DNA of 64,000 nucleotides. Source: Blastocladiella emersonii ATCC 22665 (Eukaryota; Blastocladiomycota; Blastocladiomycetes; Blastocladiales; Blastocladiaceae). The stretch is taken from assembly GCA_025594325.1 (NCBI GenBank), contig JANHCV010000009.1:62001-126000 (forward strand), in the 5' to 3' direction. A program made the translations under genes and the position numbers. Shown piece after piece: positions 1 to 9,194 of the stretch (position 1 is its first letter; every line of letters starts with the position of its first letter). Below the pieces are notes generated by a model. It saw nothing but the letters and a program-made list of their open reading frames with translations, did no database searches and was not told where the DNA came from.

Positions 1-2609
1 ACGACCCGCTCAACGCCGACGACGTGCGCCGCGCCATCAGCTCCACGGGCGCCCCCTCGCTCATCCTCCTCCCGCCCCAGACCAAGGACCTCGTGCTGCG
101 CACCAACACGCTGCTCACCCAGGCTGCCTTCTCCATCAAGAACGTGGTCATGTGGTCCTCGATCGGCACCGACGACGCGGCCTCGCTGCCCGACGACGAG
201 GACGACGGCGGCGGCGACGTCGCCTCGTCCATCTCGTCGACTATCGTGCGCTCGCCCAACGCCCTGCTCATGCTCAAGGAGGCCGAGGAGCTCGTCCTGC
301 ACGCCGGCGGCGGCGACGACGACAAGGCCATGGAGCGCGTCGTACTGCGCCTCGGCTTCCCGCTTCAGCACTTTTTCCTGCTGCAGAACCTGATCCAGAA
401 CCGCGGCGTGGTCCCCTTCACGTCGGCCTCGGCCAAGATGGCGCCCATCACCTACGCCGACGCGGCCCGCGCCACGGTCGCGTTGCTGCGCTCGGGCGGC
501 GACCACGCCGCCGACGGCATCCCCGACGAGTGGCGCGGCACCGTGCGCACCCTCACGGGCACCGAGGCGTTCTCGGGCCCCATGCTCGTGACCCACGCCA
601 ACGAGGGCCTCCCGCACCCGCTCGCCTTCGCCCAGGTCGATCTCAGTGACATCCGCGCGTTTCTCGCCCAGACCCGCGTCCCGCACTTTGTCCTGTCGCT
701 CGCCATCGCGTGGTGGCGCCTCTTCGCCGACGCCAAGCTCGAGACGGTCGCCCCCGAGCTCGCCGACCTCCTCGGCGGCGACGACAAGGTCACGGCCGTC
801 GGCACCTTTTTCGAGAACCACGCCGACCGCTTCATGCCGCAGCCCTCGCCCGCGCTCGTCGCTGCGGGGATGGGCGGCGGGACCGACGAGATGGACGAGG
901 TCGCCGAGCTCGCGCCATCGACGGCATCCGTGGCGCCGACCCGTTCCGCTGCGGCATCGCCGCTGCACCGCATGGTCATCGCCGACGCGTGCCGCCCGCC
1001 CTCGGCTGGTATGGCCCAGCTGCCGAGCGTCGGGTCGATCATGTCGTCGCAGCCCTCCTTCTCCTCGCCGTCGAGCACGGCTGCCAGGGTGGTCGCCGAT
1101 GCCGACGCGGGTACGGCGCGTTGTGTCCTCGCCGACACCCGTGCCTCCGAGTCCAAGGTCGCGCCCCACGTCCTCGCCGACGCTCGCGCCTCAGACTCGA
1201 AGCTGGCGCCGCACGTCCTCGCCGACACGCGCGCGACCGAGTCCAAGCTCGCCCCGCATGTCCTCGCTGACACGCGCGCGTCCGAGTCCAAGATTGCGCC
1301 TCACGTCCTCGCCGACACCCAGGCGTCGGCCTCGAAAATGGCGCCATCCGTGCTCGCCGACGCCCGCGCCTCCGAGTCGTCGATCGCGCCGCGCGTCATG
1401 GCCGACGTGCGCGCGGCGACCTCGCCCATGTCGCCGCACGTCCTCGCCGACGCCCGCGCCTCGGACTCGAAGCTCGCCCTGTACGTGCTCGCCGACGCGC
1501 AGGCCGCGCAGGCCAAGCTGGCGCCCCACGTCATTGCCGACACCCGCGTCTCCGAGTCCAAGATCGCGCCGCTCGTCCTCGCCGACGTGCAGACCGAGCA
1601 GCGCAATATGGCGCCGCATGTCCTCGCCGACACGCGGGCATCGGGCGCGACCATGCACGCCCAAGTGGTCGCCGACTCGCGCGCCCGTTCCTCGGGCGAG
1701 ATGGCTGCCCACGTCCTCGCCGAGTCACGGCGCAGCTCGACAACGCCGCTGGCGCCGCTCGTCCTGGCCGATGTGTGCGCTGCCTCGACCCCCGCGCCTG
1801 CACCCGCGCCGGCCGCAGCCACGTCCATGACCGAGCGCGCCCTCCTCGACGCGAGCGCGACGGTGCCGTGCCCGATGGCGGCCCATGTCTTTGCCGACGC
1901 GGGCGCCTCCACCAGCAACCTGGTGCCACACGTCCTCGCCGACACGCGCACCTCGACGTGCCCCATGGCCGCGCGGGTCCTCGCTGACACGCGTTCCTCG
2001 AGCAGCCCGATGGCCACCCACGTCCTCGCGGACACGCGTACAACGGCATGCCCGATGGCCGCTCGCGTCGTCGCCGACACGCGCGCCGCGGCGTGCCCGA
2101 TGGTGTCGCACGTCATGGCTGACACCAAGTCGGCGACCAACCCCATGGCCGAGCACGTCCTGCTCGACACCAAGACGGGCGAGGACTGGTCGACGCCGGC
2201 CAGCATCACGACGACGGTGGCCGCGTGCGTCCTCGCGGACACGCGCGAGCCGCCGACCAAGTCCATGGCGGCCATGGTGCTTGACGACGCGCGCAACACG
2301 CCCAAGACCATGGCGCAGCACGTGCTCGACGACACGCGCGACAAGACCATGGCCGACTACGTGATCGCGGACGTGCAGGTCACGGACGCGTCGTCGTCGG
2401 ACTCGGACACGCCGACCATCACGGCCGTCGACGAGGCGTCGCAGGTCAAGGCGCCGCGCGAGCGGACGGGGACGTGGTCGTTTGTGTCCAAGGTGTTTAC
2501 GGACACGGGGCTCGACGAGGCGGCTGAGGCCGCAGTGGCAGCTGCGGCTAACGCGGGCGGCGATGGACAGGTCGAGTCGCAGGAGGCCGGGTCGTGCCGC
2601 GTCCAGTAA
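1..2609 (+). CDS. NmrA-like NAD(P)-binding protein with 15-residue repeat tail (5' partial)
   Basis: The frame is open to the left edge, so the N-terminus, including any dinucleotide-binding glycine motif, is missing; it ends with TAA at 2607. The first 280 or so residues read like the later part of an NmrA/atypical short-chain dehydrogenase fold: a strand NVVMWSSIG, a helix with KEAEELVL, a strand VVLRLGFPLQ, then PITYADAARATVALL, the usual end-of-domain pattern. NmrA proteins bind NAD(P) and often act as redox sensors rather than enzymes. A Ser-rich linker follows, then about 29 imperfect repeats of the type VLADTRASESKLAPH, then an acidic tail. The fold assignment is by pattern; the function of the repeat tail is unknown to me. 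Confidence 0.7.
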   Translation, partial: DPLNADDVRRAISSTGAPSLILLPPQTKDLVLRTNTLLTQAAFSIKNVVMWSSIGTDDAASLPDDEDDGGGDVASSISSTIVRSPNALLMLKEAEELVLHAGGGDDDKAMERVVLRLGFPLQHFFLLQNLIQNRGVVPFTSASAKMAPITYADAARATVALLRSGGDHAADGIPDEWRGTVRTLTGTEAFSGPMLVTHANEGLPHPLAFAQVDLSDIRAFLAQTRVPHFVLSLAIAWWRLFADAKLETVAPELADLLGGDDKVTAVGTFFENHADRFMPQPSPALVAAGMGGGTDEMDEVAELAPSTASVAPTRSAAASPLHRMVIADACRPPSAGMAQLPSVGSIMSSQPSFSSPSSTAARVVADADAGTARCVLADTRASESKVAPHVLADARASDSKLAPHVLADTRATESKLAPHVLADTRASESKIAPHVLADTQASASKMAPSVLADARASESSIAPRVMADVRAATSPMSPHVLADARASDSKLALYVLADAQAAQAKLAPHVIADTRVSESKIAPLVLADVQTEQRNMAPHVLADTRASGATMHAQVVADSRARSSGEMAAHVLAESRRSSTTPLAPLVLADVCAASTPAPAPAPAAATSMTERALLDASATVPCPMAAHVFADAGASTSNLVPHVLADTRTSTCPMAARVLADTRSSSSPMATHVLADTRTTACPMAARVVADTRAAACPMVSHVMADTKSATNPMAEHVLLDTKTGEDWSTPASITTTVAACVLADTREPPTKSMAAMVLDDARNTPKTMAQHVLDDTRDKTMADYVIADVQVTDASSSDSDTPTITAVDEASQVKAPRERTGTWSFVSKVFTDTGLDEAAEAAVAAAANAGGDGQVESQEAGSCRVQ
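973..2385 (+). repeat. Coding tandem repeat, ~29 units of ~45 bp
   Basis: Within the preceding gene, a unit encoding V-L-A-D-T/A-R-A-S-x-S-x-x-A-P-H recurs about every 15 codons. The first unit (MVIADACRPPSAGMAQ) is separated from the main array, which begins near 1089. Units early in the array favour SESK-x-AP; later ones favour S-CPMA. A gap between units near 1790-1830 is filled by an Ala-Pro stretch. The core VLAD is the most conserved part. Confidence 0.9.
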
Positions 2610-2861
2610 GGCGGTGGTAGGTGAGTTGTACCATATCCTATATCCCCCACGCTAGCCGGCCGGAGTTGTGGCCGGCGAGATTTTTCGTTTGTACCAACGC
2701 ACGACGCGATGTTCATCCTGCCTCCCGCTTATGGCTGTCTCCCGCGAACGACTGTCTCCCGCGGCATCGCGCGTGCGCATCGCCGTGAGCGCCGTGTCCG
2801 ACGTCAGCCGCGCTCTTCTCGAACCAATCACCATGTCTCAAATTGAAATGAACACAGCAAG
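2610..2861. other. Intergenic gap, 252 bp
   Basis: Holds the 3' end of the repeat protein and the promoter of the RGS gene. No element is recognised; the sequence ATTGAAATGAACACAGCAAG directly precedes the start codon. Confidence 0.5.
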
Positions 2862-4137
2862 ATGAGTCTCCATGAAATCACGGCGACGCCCGAGTTCCTC
2901 GCGTACGTGCAGTACGTGCGCGACCCGGGCCTCGTTGCCGACCTCGCGTTCCTGCACCGCGTGCGCGAGTACGCCGACTACTACCGCCGCGTCGTCACGG
3001 CCGTGGACGATGCCGGCGGCGTTCCAATACCCGGATCACCGTCAGTGGCCCCGGCGCAGCTCGACGAGAAGAAGCAGGCGGATGACGAGTCCGTGGCCCT
3101 CGCCGCGGCGTTGCACGCGCGGTGCCTCGCTCTCGTCCACCACCACCTGCTCGGGCGCGACGAGCAGCGCGCGCTCGCTGAACACGTACGTCGCTGCTCG
3201 AGTACTGCGGGCCGAGGCACCGCGCTAACACCGTAACGTAACGCGGTAGCCCGTGTACCAGGCCGTCCACGACCAGGTCGCCGCGACGCCGTCGTCCTCT
3301 GTCCTCGCGGCCGGGACGCGGTCCAAGGACCAGCGCCAGAGCACGGGCAGCGGCACCGCCTCCGTGCACAGCGACCAGTCGAGTCTCGTCCTCCCGCCCG
3401 CTGCGGCCGCAGCTGCGCAGTGGTCCGACATTGCCCTCAAGACGCCGCATCCCAGCGACCCTGATGGAACCGACCCCGGCCCGCCGCCGGGCATGCTCAC
3501 GCTGCTCCGGATCCCCGCGCCGCCGCAGGACACGTTCATCGTGCTGACCGTGACCTCGAGCCACGCGCGGCACCTGACGGCGCACGCGGCGCGCGACGCG
3601 ATCGTGGCGCACCTGCTGGCGACGCCCGCAATGTCGCTCGCGGACCTCGACCCGTCGCTGTTCCGCGCGCTCGCGACGTGCACCACGTCGTATCTGCGGC
3701 ACACCGTGCTACCCCAGTTCGACGTGTGGGCCGCGCAGGACGTAGAGTCGCCGTGGCTCGCGGCCGCGCTCGCCGTCGCGCTGCTCGCGGTCGGCGCCGC
3801 GGGGTGGGTCGCGCTGACGCTCGCGCTCGACCTGGACCGCGAGTGGCGCGTGGTAGGCACCGCGCCGTGCGCGTTCGCGGCGGGCGTCGCGTGGGGGTGC
3901 GCGACGCGCGGGGTGCGCGTGTGGCGCGCGTGGGACGACGGGCACCGGGGGAGGCCGCTCGCGGTCAAGGGCCGCGACGTCAAGTCGGACGCGCTCCGCG
4001 ACCGCATCGCCACGGTCCGCGCGCGCGTCGCGTACCAGATGGTGTACGGCGCGCTCGTGTTCGCGCTCACGGTCTCGGTCGCGTGCGTCGTGTTTGTGCC
4101 CAGCTACGAGTACATGCGACAGAGTGTGGAGCTCTAG
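2862..4137 (+). CDS. RGS-domain protein with C-terminal membrane spans (Rax1-like)
   Basis: Two exons, 2862..3185 and 3250..4137, joined in phase 0 over a 64-nt intron (GTACGT...GGTAG) give 403 residues. The N-terminus (EFLAYVQYVR, then DLAFLHRVREYADYYRRVV) resembles the first helices of an RGS domain, and DPSLFRALATCTTSYLRHTVLPQF near residues 245-265 resembles its last helices; a long Ser/Pro-rich insert lies between. Three hydrophobic segments follow near residues 276-300, 314-330 and 372-395. An RGS domain followed by membrane spans is the layout of Rax1 and related fungal regulators of G-alpha signalling. The RGS match is by pattern and the insert makes it less sure. Confidence 0.55.
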
Positions 4138-4220
4138 CCGTCAGCGAGGAGGGAGGTAGTGAATAGACGCGCGCGCGTGTATTGAACGGATTGGTGAGGT
4201 GCAGAGTCGGACAGGTCCCG

Positions 4221-5457
4221 TCAGCCAGTGTACCCTCCCGCGGCCGCGGCAGCGAGGGCGCCCGGCGGGAGCGTCTTGCCGCCCGTACCCGGCGGGCCCG
4301 CGCGCGCGGCAGCAGCGGCTCGGGCGGCGGCGGCCGCGCCCTTCTTCTTGGGCACGCTGGCGGGTGCCGCGTTTGGCCGCATCGGGATCCCGGGCAGAGT
4401 CTTGCCGGCGACCCCTCCCGCCGCTGCCGCCGCTGCCGCCGCTGCTGCTGCAGCTGCTGCGGCTGCGGCCGCGGCGACGGCAGGCGGGACCGACTTGCCG
4501 GCCATACTGGGCGGGAGCGTCTTGCCCGCGACGCCGCCGGGGACTGCAGGAACCGGTGCCGCGATGCCGTCGTTCTTCTTGCGGCGCTTGGCCTGCGGCT
4601 TCTTGGGCTTGGCCGCGGGAGCAGCCAGCGGGAGCGCCGGCAGGGGCGTGGGTGGTGGTGGAATGGCGGCGTCGAGAATGTCGAGGCCGGCGTTGATGGA
4701 CGAGGCGAGCGACGGCGCGGCCGACGAGTTGGACCCCGTGTCGTTGAGCAGCGGCGACGAGGTGGCGCCCGTCGAGTCGGCGGTGCCCGGTTTCTTCTAC
4801 ACACGGGCGAGTACATGGCGTTAGAGTCGCACGGCTGCGTGGGGGTGAGAACTGAACGGACCTTGTGCGACCCCTTCTTGCGCTTCTTGTCAGGCGAGCT
4901 CTCCTCTTCAATGTACGACGACTTGTTGGCGCTACACGCACAGCCGGGCCCCATCAGCTCGGTTCGACGCGGTCTGGTCGCGAAAGATGAACGCACGATC
5001 GTCGGTTCGCGCCGCGCGCGCCCTGCAGGCCCATGCACTTTTCGAGGTGGCGGGCAAAGATGCTGGCGCCCACGGGCTTCTTGCACACCTCGCACCGGAT
5101 CGTCTCCGTGGCCGCGACCGCGGAGGGTTCGTGCGTGAACAGGTCCGTGTGGGGTGCGGCTACAGGGTCGGTGAGTACGGTTGCCGGTGTTGCCACGCCG
5201 CGCGCGCGAGCGTACCAAAGTGCCGACAGCTAACCCACGCGTCGCGGGAAGAAACGTCAGCTCAAATCCCAGCAGCATCTCGAGACGATCAAGACGTACC
5301 GCTGGCCACAGTGCGTGCACACGCGGTTGGCGAGCTTGGCGCTGCGGTGCATCTCGAACACGAGCTCCAGGACGAGATCCTCGACCATGTCGTTGGCCAC
5401 GGCGCGCGCCACGTTCGCGGCGGCTGCCGCGGATGCCGAGTGAGGTCCACCGGGCAT
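4221..5457 (-). CDS. SGF11: SAGA deubiquitinase-module subunit Sgf11 (ATXN7L3-like)
   Basis: Proposed exons: 5457..5300, 5229..5216 (14 nt), 5159..4997, 4931..4862, 4796..4221, in frame throughout for 326 residues. The N-terminal helix (NDMVEDLVLELVFEMHRSAKL) matches the part of ATXN7L3/Sgf11 that docks on the module, and CEVC...ARHLEKCMGL is its C-x2-C-x11-H-x3-C zinc finger, followed by ANRRS and SPDKKRKKGSHK as in ATXN7L3. The family activates the Ubp8/USP22 protease, which removes ubiquitin from histone H2B. The C-terminal third is low complexity, with an alanine tract of about 20 and three KTLPP-type motifs. The 14-nt exon is the least certain part; it is needed to keep the frame. An in-frame ATG also exists at 5529. 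Confidence 0.75.
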
Positions 5458-5861
5458 CGTGAAGAGAGGTAACAAGCAAGAAGTGGTTGCGGCTGCGTGG
5501 GACTTGGTCGATGGAGCTGGGGGGTTCACAGGGAGGTCCGAGGCCAGCTCGAGGATCGTTACATGGAGCGCCGCGCTTGGGCTGATATCATATTACGGCG
5601 GATCACGGCGGGAAGGGAGTGAGGGAGAGGAAGTCGGCCACGGCGGCGCGGCCGGCAGCGAGCGCGGCGGCCGGCGCGACGAGGCGTCACCTGACGCAAT
5701 CTCCCCAAACTTCATCGCAACGACGCAGAGGCACAAGCCATGGAGCATAGTTTTAACAATATGCAATGGAGTATTCAGGTACAGGAGATGAGATCGAGGT
5801 ACCGCGACATGGGTTGAGCGGGAACAGACATGTACATGGAGCAGGAGCAGGATCCGCTCGC
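5458..5861. other. Gap between Sgf11 start and DOMON-gene stop, 404 bp
   Basis: Promoter of Sgf11 (minus strand) and 3' flank of the DOMON gene, also minus strand. No TATA-like box or repeat stands out. Confidence 0.4.
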
Positions 5862-6869
5862 TTACAGGACGAGGCCAGCGACCGCGACCAGCGCGGCAGC
5901 CAGGGTCGTCGCGACGTGGATGGCCGCGCCGACGCCCGCGGCCGCCTTGGCCGGGTCGGCCGTCGCGCCGTTGACCGAGTTGGTCACGCTCTTGGCCATG
6001 TCCGTCTGCTCCTTGTTCTTGAGGTCGACGATGAGCTTGCCGCGCTGCGAGTGCTGCACCACCTTGCCGCGGAACTCGGGGTTGGGCGCCGCCGCGTTGG
6101 CCGCAAAGTCGACGGCAACCGAGTCGTGGTACGCCCAGACCAGGTTGAGGGGCTGGTTGAGGTCGATATCGACGTCGTTGGCATCTCCGGTCTTCTTGGG
6201 ACGCTGGAAGTGGGACACCCACTTTTTGGTGGTTGCGTTCTTCCCGCCCCCGACCGGGAGAGCGTCTTGGTTCTCGTCCACGCTCGGCGCGCCCTTACCG
6301 TTGGTCGCCTTGCGGTCCGACACAATGAAGGTGCCGTCCTTGACGTAGCCGAGCACAATGTCCGAACCCGCCATCTGCGTGCCGAACCCGACGCCGATCC
6401 ACTTAGCCGTCTCGGGACCCTCGGCCATGATGTCGACCACGTCGCCGTAGTCGGCCACCGTGATGCACACCGACTTGTCGGCGACGCAGTTCTTGGCCTT
6501 GGGCGCGTCCTTGACGGGCGGCACCAGCGTGAACTTGGGCATGCGCAGCTTGACCATGTTGCCGAGACTCGGCGTGCCCGTGGCCGACGCGCGGTTCGCG
6601 GTGCCCGTGGTCGCCGTGGCGCGAGCGCCGCTGAGCGACGTGGTGGTGCGGGAGCCGCCGTTGCCGACGGCGGGCGTGCTCGTCGTCGAGCCCGAGCCCG
6701 AGCCCGAGCCGGGGGCCTCGGCGTGCGCGCCCATCTCTCCTGGATGGTCGGCCGAGACGAAGGCTACGAGGGAGAGAAGTGTCAGGGACCTGCTGGCTAG
6801 ATGCGAGTATGCAGTGGTGAACGTACCGGCCAGCGCCAGCGTGAGGAGCAGAGTCGCGAACGAGCGCAT
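5862..6869 (-). CDS. Secreted DOMON-domain protein, GPI-type C-terminus
   Basis: Exons 6869..6827 and 6763..5862 (63-nt intron, GTACGT...CGTAG) encode 314 residues. Splicing gives a clean signal peptide, MRSFATLLLTLALAAFVSA; the unspliced frame would break it. A Gly/Ser/Thr-rich stretch is followed by a domain with CVADKSVCITVADYGDVVDI, WIGVGFG, AGSDIVLGYVKDGTF and NLVWAYHDS, the strand pattern of DOMON domains, which bind heme or sugars at the cell surface. The C-terminus ends in a hydrophobic run after small residues (AAGVGAAIHV...VAVAGLVL), as in GPI attachment signals. I see no attached cytochrome b561 or oxidase domain. The ligand is unknown. Confidence 0.7.
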   Translation of the reverse strand: MRSFATLLLTLALAGTFTTAYSHLASRSLTLLSLVAFVSADHPGEMGAHAEAPGSGSGSGSTTSTPAVGNGGSRTTTSLSGARATATTGTANRASATGTPSLGNMVKLRMPKFTLVPPVKDAPKAKNCVADKSVCITVADYGDVVDIMAEGPETAKWIGVGFGTQMAGSDIVLGYVKDGTFIVSDRKATNGKGAPSVDENQDALPVGGGKNATTKKWVSHFQRPKKTGDANDVDIDLNQPLNLVWAYHDSVAVDFAANAAAPNPEFRGKVVQHSQRGKLIVDLKNKEQTDMAKSVTNSVNGATADPAKAAAGVGAAIHVATTLAAALVAVAGLVL

Positions 6870-7291
6870 TGCGTGATGGGCTTTCGATGAAGATGAATGC
6901 GAGGGAGCCAGCCCGACGCGAATGAGGTTGATGGTGGGTGGTTCTTCCGGAGAACCTCAGAGAGAGCGAGAGGAGCGGGCCGCGCGACCTTTTGAAGGTT
7001 TAGTTGTTCATCGCCATCTGCGCCTCACGCCACGATGACGCTCGTTTTACGAAGAGCGCTGGTGTTTCGACTGAGCCACCGCCCTCATAGGCACTGGAAG
7101 GCTTGCAAGCGCACGAATGAAGGCCCGCCGCAGGATTCAGCGCCATGATCGCACGCGCGAGTGCGACTCCGAGTTTATGCTGTACGCTTCGATGTTTGAA
7201 GGTGAACTATCGGCTAGTTCTCGAGCAGACGAGAGGTCAAGGTTGGGAGAAAAGTTCGTGTACATTTAAAATTTACAAAGCGACAGACAGT
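6870..7291. other. Gap, 422 bp
   Basis: 5' flank of the DOMON gene and 3' flank of the Lys-Arg repeat precursor, both minus strand. I see no gene and no clear element. Confidence 0.4.
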
Positions 7292-8089
7292 TTACTCGTC
7301 ATCGTCCTCATCATCATCCTCGGCCGCGGGCGGCGCCTGGCGTTTGGTGAGCGTGTCGTCCTCGGCCGCCTCCGCCGCCTCGGCGGCAGCAATGTCCTCC
7401 TCCGAGACCTCGCGCTTGGCCAGCGTGTCGTCCTCGGCGGCCTCGGCGGCCTCCGCGGCGGCGATCTCGTCGTCCGAAATCTCGCGCTTGGCAAACGACT
7501 CGTCCTCGGCGGCCTCGGCGGCCTCCGCGGCGGCGATCTCCTCCTCGGTGAACTGGCGCTTGGCGAGGGCGGCGGCCGGGGTCTCCTCCTCGTCATCATC
7601 ATCATCATCGTCCTCGTCGGCGGCCGGCGGCGCCTGGCGCTTGGTGAAGGTCTCGTCCTCGGCCGCCTCCGCCGCCTCGGCCGCGGCGATCTCCTCGTCG
7701 GTGACCTCGCGCTTGGCCAGGGTATCGTCCTCGGCGGCCTCGGCGGCCTCCGCGGCGACAATGTCCTCCTCCGAGACCTCGCGCTTGGTGAAGGTGTCGT
7801 CCTCGGCGGCCTCGGCCGCTTCAGCCGCAGCGATCTCCTCCTCGGTGAACTGGCGCTTGGCGAGGGCGGCGGCCGGAGCGTCCTCCTCATCGTCATCATC
7901 ATCATCGTCGTCGTCGGCCGCGGGCGGGGCCTGGCGCTTCTGCAGGGTATCGTCGTCGGCGAGCTCGGCGGCCTCGGCGGCGGCAATCTCCTCGGGCGTG
8001 GCTTCGCGCTTGCGCAGGGTGCCGGCGGCCTCCTCGGCCTGCTCGTCGGCCTCGAACTGGGCGATCTCGTCGTCGGTGAACTGGCGCTT
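7292..8089 (-). repeat. Peptide repeat array in three higher-order units
   Basis: The eleven post-Lys-Arg segments fall into three blocks, each opening with a QFT-type peptide and closing with a QAPPAA-type peptide: QFT/EAT/QAPP, QFT/EVS/EVT/QAPP and QFT/EIS/EVS/QAPP. The nucleotide repeats are highly similar, which suggests recent tandem growth. Confidence 0.85.
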
Positions 8090-8380
8090 GCGCAGCGAAA
8101 AGTTGGCGTCGAACACGTCGCCGTCGGCCTCGTCGACGTTGGCACCGGCGCCCGCGCCAGCACCAGCACCCGCGCCGATCTCGTCGTCGCCAGCGACGAG
8201 CGGCGGGGTGAAGCCGCCGGCCGTCGAGCACTCGCCGGCCTCGGGGTCGGCGCTGCCCGCGCACGCGCCCACGTTGGTGCCGATGGAGCCGCGCTGCGGC
8301 GTCGGGGCGGCGGCGGTCAGCTGCAGCGAGAGGAACATGGCGACCAGCGCCAGCGTGAGGAGGGAGAGCTTGCGCGACAT
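7292..8380 (-). CDS. Secreted acidic repeat precursor with eleven Lys-Arg processing sites (KEP-like)
   Basis: Single exon, 362 residues. The start at 8380 opens a signal peptide (MSRKLSLLTLALVAMFLSLQ, then LTAAA). After a pro-region with two Cys and an (Ala-Gly) run, Lys-Arg occurs at residues 98, 124, 148, 175, 199, 223, 247, 274, 298, 322 and 346. Between sites lie 22-24-residue acidic segments of the type EVSEEDIAAAEAAEAAEDD, or 15-25-residue segments beginning QAPPAA followed by Asp/Glu runs. Fungal Kex2 cuts after Lys-Arg, so the layout fits a Kex2-processed repeat protein; the alpha-factor precursors are the classic case. No known pheromone sequence is visible. Every segment starts with Gln or Glu. 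The in-frame upstream ATG at 8467 would bury the signal peptide, so I reject it. Product role unknown. Confidence 0.8.
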   Translation of the reverse strand: MSRKLSLLTLALVAMFLSLQLTAAAPTPQRGSIGTNVGACAGSADPEAGECSTAGGFTPPLVAGDDEIGAGAGAGAGAGANVDEADGDVFDANFSLRKRQFTDDEIAQFEADEQAEEAAGTLRKREATPEEIAAAEAAELADDDTLQKRQAPPAADDDDDDDDDEEDAPAAALAKRQFTEEEIAAAEAAEAAEDDTFTKREVSEEDIVAAEAAEAAEDDTLAKREVTDEEIAAAEAAEAAEDETFTKRQAPPAADEDDDDDDDEEETPAAALAKRQFTEEEIAAAEAAEAAEDESFAKREISDDEIAAAEAAEAAEDDTLAKREVSEEDIAAAEAAEAAEDDTLTKRQAPPAAEDDDEDDDE

Positions 8381-9194
8381 GGTGGTGATGATGGTGGTTG
8401 ACGGTGGTTGTGGTGGTTGGGACTTGCTCGCCAGGAGACAAAAGTCGAGTTTGTTCGTTAGGTGCACCAGCGCAGCGGGGGCGACGGCAGTCTTATAGCG
8501 GCAGCGAGGACCTCGACGTCATGCGCGCCGTGGCTGATGGTAAACAGAGAGCCGCGGCTCGAGGTGGCGCGTTGCGCTGAAGCCCGTGGCTGACGAGCAA
8601 TGCATTTCAGTGGTTCTCCTTGCAAGGCAGCGAGCCTTGACTTGAGCGGGAGCACCAGTTGGAATGCACGCGGCGACTATCCGGGTGACCTGCCGCGTCG
8701 CATCACGGGCTCCGCCCCTTGTCACAGCATGTCGATCAACTTCAGTGGTAGTCATGGCAGCAGCGACAGCGATCGCATGCGACGAAGAAGCGTGCGTGAT
8801 GCGGGGATGATCGCGACGCGCTGCGCCCCAGCGTGACCGCGGCCGGTGCGGGACTTTGCCCCACGCGGGCCGGCCGCCGCTGCGGCGCGTTGCCCTTTTC
8901 CGCCGCCGTCGTGCAGGATCTCCGCCACACGCGCGGGACACGGCCGCGCGCGGGTGCGGGGGCCGACGTGGATTCGCGGCAGATCACCTCGTGGTGTGTT
9001 GGGTTGGCGACGCAGTGCGAGGCGCGTGTCGTTTGAGGTCGGCGAGCGCGGGTGTGGCGAAGGCGACGCGCCAAACTCCGCGGCGACCGTCATCAACCTC
9101 GCCTCCGCAACGTAGCTTCCCCTTGCACACCAACACGCACTTGCAGCAACTGCTCGCTCGCGCTGAGCGTGGGCGCACTCTGCACACACACACC
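8381..9194. promoter_or_regulatory. Divergent intergenic region, 814 bp
   Basis: Lies between the start codons of the Lys-Arg precursor (minus) and the DUF726 gene (plus), so it holds both promoters. Apart from the TATA-like box at 8492 I recognise no site. Confidence 0.5.
8492..8497 (-). promoter_or_regulatory. TATA-like box (TATAAG) of the Lys-Arg precursor
   Basis: TATAAG on the minus strand, 112 bp upstream of the proposed start codon at 8380. Confidence 0.4.

Noticed and set aside
1301-2350. 349-codon minus-strand frame over the VLAD repeat region
   Set aside because: It mirrors the plus-strand repeat; the plus strand carries the Rossmann domain in the same frame as the repeat, so that is the coding strand.
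1089-2385. CRISPR-like or satellite array
   Set aside because: The ~45-bp units are contiguous without spacers and keep one reading frame through about 430 codons, so this is a protein repeat.
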